DNA from: CAZOZP01 sp964584325 | Lineage (GTDB): Bacteria; Bacteroidota; Ignavibacteria; Ignavibacteriales; Melioribacteraceae | Length of the DNA stretch: 18,520 bases | Direction: 5' to 3' | Assembly: GCA_964584325.1 (NCBI GenBank) | Contig: CAZOZP010000064.1 | Span: 1-18,520, forward strand | Shown here: one piece after another, positions 16,031-18,520 of the stretch | Layout: each line of letters starts with the position of its first letter | Numbering within the stretch: position 1 is the stretch's first letter | Program-made: the position numbers and the translations under genes | Notes under the pieces: generated by a model | Seen by the model: only the letters and a program-made list of their open reading frames with translations | Told to the model about the DNA's origin: nothing | The model's database searches: none

Positions 16031-17278
16031 ATGAAGAGAAATATAATTGCGGGACTTGATTTAGGAACCACCAAAGTAAGTGCGGCAATTGCTGAAAAGA
16101 CAGATAAAGGATTGAGTGTTCTGGGGTTTAGTGTAGTACCTTCTGAAGGTTTAACACGCGGATTGGTTTCAAATATTGTTAAGACAGCCGAAGCAATAAA
16201 AAGTGCAATGGAAATAGCCTGTAATAGGGCTGGTGTAGAAATAAAGGATTTGAACGTAGGTGTTGCCGGTGAACATATTACTAGTTTCAGACATAGGAAT
16301 TATGTTACAATCAGTAATCCTGATAAGGAGATTACAGCAGAAGATATTGAAAGACTGAAAGCAGATGTTAAGACAGTTACCATTCCTGCAGACAGGCAGA
16401 TACTTCACATAATTCCTGAAGAATACTTTATTGACAACCAGGGTGGTATTGATCATCCTGTTGGTATGTGCGGATCAAAGCTCGAGGCTGTACATCATAT
16501 AGTTCTTGCCTCAATTCCTGCAATACAGAATATTCGAAAATCAGTTGAAAAGGCCGGATATAATGTTAAGAATTACATTCTTCAGCCGATTGCTTCAAGC
16601 GTATCGGTTCTCGAAGATAATGAAATGGATTTAGGCGTTGCAATGATTGATATTGGCGGCGGTACTACTGATGTTGCAGTGTATCACCGTAATTCGATTA
16701 AGCATACAAAAGTTACAGGTCATGCAGGTAACCAGGTTACGAATGATATCCGCGAAACTCTCGGGGTAGTAACTGCAGAAGCGGAAAAGCTGAAAATTGA
16801 ACATGGATATGCAATTCCGGGTGCAATAATCAATGCAACAAACCCTTTTATCAAAGGACCTGGTGCAAGGGGAAGTTATTCTATTGACTTACATGTTCTT
16901 ACACAGATAATAAACTTAAGAATGGCTGAGATATTTAATCTGATAGATAATGATTTAAGAACTACCGGATTTAAGAGTAAAATAAAAGCCGGTATTGTTC
17001 TAACTGGCGGAGGATCACTACTGCGAGGATGCACGGAATTGGCCGAGGAAATCTTCGGACTTCCAACTCGTATAGGCATTCCATCTGATTTAGGTGATCC
17101 TAAGATAAATGAAATTGGCAGTCCTGAGTTTGCTACTGTGGTTGGACTTATAAAAGGCGTGCCGGGAATGGATTCTCATACTGTTGAAGTAAAAGTGAAA
17201 CCCGGAAAGGAAAAGAAAAATCCTGCAGCCTTAAAGAATTTTATTAAGAGAATACAAGAATTTTTTGACGAACTATAA
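16031..17278 (+). CDS. ftsA: Cell division protein FtsA
   Basis: 415 residues, an actin-fold ATPase that tethers FtsZ filaments to the membrane and recruits later divisome proteins. The phosphate-1 loop is GLDLGTTKVS (8-17), the phosphate-2 loop IDIGGGTTDV (206-215), and the adenosine motif GIVLTGGGSLLRG (321-333). The FtsA-specific 1C domain takes the place of the actin 1B domain (about 82-165). After a Lys-rich linker the last 18 residues (398-415, AALKNFIKRIQEFFDEL) form an amphipathic helix, the expected membrane-targeting sequence. AAGGAA (16020-16025) lies 5 nt before the ATG. It follows ftsQ by 22 nt and precedes ftsZ by 25 nt with no terminator between. Confidence 0.97.
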   Translation: MKRNIIAGLDLGTTKVSAAIAEKTDKGLSVLGFSVVPSEGLTRGLVSNIVKTAEAIKSAMEIACNRAGVEIKDLNVGVAGEHITSFRHRNYVTISNPDKEITAEDIERLKADVKTVTIPADRQILHIIPEEYFIDNQGGIDHPVGMCGSKLEAVHHIVLASIPAIQNIRKSVEKAGYNVKNYILQPIASSVSVLEDNEMDLGVAMIDIGGGTTDVAVYHRNSIKHTKVTGHAGNQVTNDIRETLGVVTAEAEKLKIEHGYAIPGAIINATNPFIKGPGARGSYSIDLHVLTQIINLRMAEIFNLIDNDLRTTGFKSKIKAGIVLTGGGSLLRGCTELAEEIFGLPTRIGIPSDLGDPKINEIGSPEFATVVGLIKGVPGMDSHTVEVKVKPGKEKKNPAALKNFIKRIQEFFDEL

Positions 17279-17289
17279 ATTTCCACAAC

Positions 17290-17303
17290 AAGGAGGAAAA
17301 ACG
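17290..17303 (+). promoter_or_regulatory. Strong ribosome binding site of ftsZ
   Basis: AAGGAGG (17290-17296) lies 7 nt before the ftsZ ATG. It is the best Shine-Dalgarno match in the dcw cluster, where most internal genes have weak or no matches and rely on overlap. It fits the known need for many more FtsZ molecules than Mur enzymes per cell. Confidence 0.8.
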
Positions 17304-18520
17304 ATGCCAAGTAAAAGATTTGCCACCTTAGATGAAGAGGAATCTATGACAGCTGTATTGAAAGTGGTTGGTGTAGGCGGAGGCGGTTGCAACGCCATTC
17401 AGTATATGATGAAAAAAGGTCTCAGCGGCGTGCAATATGTTGCCGTAAATACTGACGCCCAGGTACTGGAAGAAAATGATGCCGATGTGAAAGTTCAGAT
17501 TGGCAGAAATCTGACAAAAGGCTTAGGTGCCGGAGCTGATCCGAATGTAGGTAAAAAGGCTGCTGAAGAAGACCGCGAAGCAATTACAAAGTTTCTTGAA
17601 GGCAGTGATATGGTTTTTATAACCGCTGGAATGGGAGGCGGTACAGGCACAGGAGCAGCTCCGTTTATTGCATCTGTTGCTAAAAGCCTTGATGCTTTAG
17701 TAGTTGGAATTGTTACAAAGCCTTTTAAATGGGAAGGTAAGAAGCGTATGATGAATGCAGAGAAGGGAATACAGGAATTAAGACAGCATGTTGACAGTCT
17801 TATAATCATTCCGAATGTCAGGCTCCTAAGTCTTCTCGATTCCAATGTTTCAGCTTTCGATACTTTTGATAAACCGAATGAAGTATTACTTGAAGCTACA
17901 AAGGGAATTGCGGATATTATTACTATTCCCGGAAGAATAAACGTTGACTTTGCCGATGTTCGTTCAGTTATGAGTGCAAGCGGTGAAGCTCTTATGGGTT
18001 GTGGTTGGGCTACAGGAGAAAACAGAGCAGTTGAAGCCGCTCAGAAGGCAATTTCCTCGCCGCTTCTTGAAGGAGTAAGTATAAGAGGTGCCAAGAATCT
18101 GCTGGTTAATGTAACCGGCTCGAAGAATCTTACAATGCAGGAAATAGATGCTGGAAACAATATTATTTTTGATGCTGCCGGAGAAGAGGCAAATGTTATC
18201 TTCGGTATGGTCAATAAAGAAGAAATGGAAGATGCTGTATCCTATACTGTTATTGCAACTGGATTCGACTCAGGTCAGTCGTCTTCTTCGCAAGTAAAAA
18301 ATAACCAGACTCAGGTATCAACAGGAACTTCTGCTCCATCAATTCAACAGATGCCTAAACAACAGCAGGGAGGTTATGTAAGACCGGCACCGGTGAAAAT
18401 TCAACCGGCTGCTTCCGATGATCTGGATACTCCGACAATATTTAGAGTAAGCAGGCCTGATTCATCAATTCTGGAAAGCGATTTTATGTCAAAAGGCGGA
18501 TTTAAAGTTGAAAGACAAGC
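17304..18520 (+). CDS. ftsZ: Cell division GTPase FtsZ (3' end beyond the window)
   Basis: 405 codons are visible with no stop; the gene runs off the right edge. FtsZ is the tubulin-like GTPase that forms the division ring. The start ATG 17304 gives MPSKRFATLDEEESMTAVLK, and the nucleotide-binding part follows: GVGGGGCNA (Cys where Ser is usual), AVNTDAQ, and the tubulin signature GMGGGTGTGAAP. The T7 loop NVDFADV carries the Asp residues that trigger GTP hydrolysis, so the enzyme should be active. Variants: IPNVRLL where most FtsZ have IPNDRLL. A Gln/Ser-rich linker (about 330-370) leads to LDTPTIFR (374-381), which resembles the conserved C-terminal peptide that binds FtsA. At least 24 more residues follow it, which is unusual. 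It sits 25 nt after ftsA. Confidence 0.97.
   Translation, partial: MPSKRFATLDEEESMTAVLKVVGVGGGGCNAIQYMMKKGLSGVQYVAVNTDAQVLEENDADVKVQIGRNLTKGLGAGADPNVGKKAAEEDREAITKFLEGSDMVFITAGMGGGTGTGAAPFIASVAKSLDALVVGIVTKPFKWEGKKRMMNAEKGIQELRQHVDSLIIIPNVRLLSLLDSNVSAFDTFDKPNEVLLEATKGIADIITIPGRINVDFADVRSVMSASGEALMGCGWATGENRAVEAAQKAISSPLLEGVSIRGAKNLLVNVTGSKNLTMQEIDAGNNIIFDAAGEEANVIFGMVNKEEMEDAVSYTVIATGFDSGQSSSSQVKNNQTQVSTGTSAPSIQQMPKQQQGGYVRPAPVKIQPAASDDLDTPTIFRVSRPDSSILESDFMSKGGFKVERQ

Noticed and set aside
17495..17845. 116-codon open frame on the - strand inside ftsZ
   Set aside because: Antisense shadow of the conserved FtsZ GTPase domain.
303..18520. A novel defence or mobile system hidden in the window
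   Set aside because: All coding space is taken by the secreted protein and by standard dcw genes; there are no integrase, transposase, repeat array or unexplained ORFs of good quality.

Overview
The window holds a nearly complete division and cell wall (dcw) cluster on the + strand (2697 to the right edge). It is preceded by two divergent genes on the - strand that encode secreted, glycosidase-like paralogs; the first of these is cut by the left edge. The organism is probably a member of the Ignavibacteria or a close relative in the Bacteroidota/Chlorobiota (FCB) group. The reasons are a type IX secretion (T9SS) C-terminal sorting domain with the YPNPFNPSTT motif, a class B penicillin-binding protein with a C-terminal PASTA domain, an A+T-rich sequence, and a dcw order that starts with mraZ and ends with ftsA-ftsZ. 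This is inferred from motifs, not from a database search.

Left part (1-2231, - strand): 1-110 is the first 36 codons of a signal-peptide protein. It is a paralog of the complete 642-residue protein at 303-2231, which has a signal peptide, a putative glycoside-hydrolase-like core and a T9SS sorting domain. A strong intrinsic terminator (276-296) separates the two, so they are probably separate transcription units.

Divergent spacer (2232-2696): an A+T-rich, non-coding stretch. It ends in a candidate sigma-70-type promoter and then a set of GTGGG/GTGT boxes in strict 10-bp register just before mraZ. This looks like the MraZ autoregulatory operator.

dcw cluster (2697-18520): mraZ, rsmH (mraW), ftsL, ftsI, murE, murF, mraY, murD, ftsW, murG, murC, ftsQ, ftsA, ftsZ (3' end beyond the window). 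From mraZ to ftsQ all 11 junctions overlap (1, 4, 8 or 20 nt), so about 13.3 kb has no untranslated base between genes. ftsA and ftsZ have short spacers with good Shine-Dalgarno sequences.

The Mur ligases build UDP-MurNAc-pentapeptide: MurC adds L-Ala, MurD adds D-Glu, MurE adds meso-DAP (judged by its DNPR motif), and MurF adds D-Ala-D-Ala. MraY and MurG make lipid I and lipid II. FtsW and FtsI polymerise and cross-link septal peptidoglycan. FtsL and FtsQ connect this to the FtsA/FtsZ ring. murB and ddl, often found between murC and ftsQ, are absent here.

I found no mobile element, CRISPR array, tRNA or rRNA. The cluster itself is ordinary. The points most worth a second look are the phased MraZ operator, the FtsZ tail that continues past its conserved C-terminal peptide, and the paired secreted glycosidase-like proteins.
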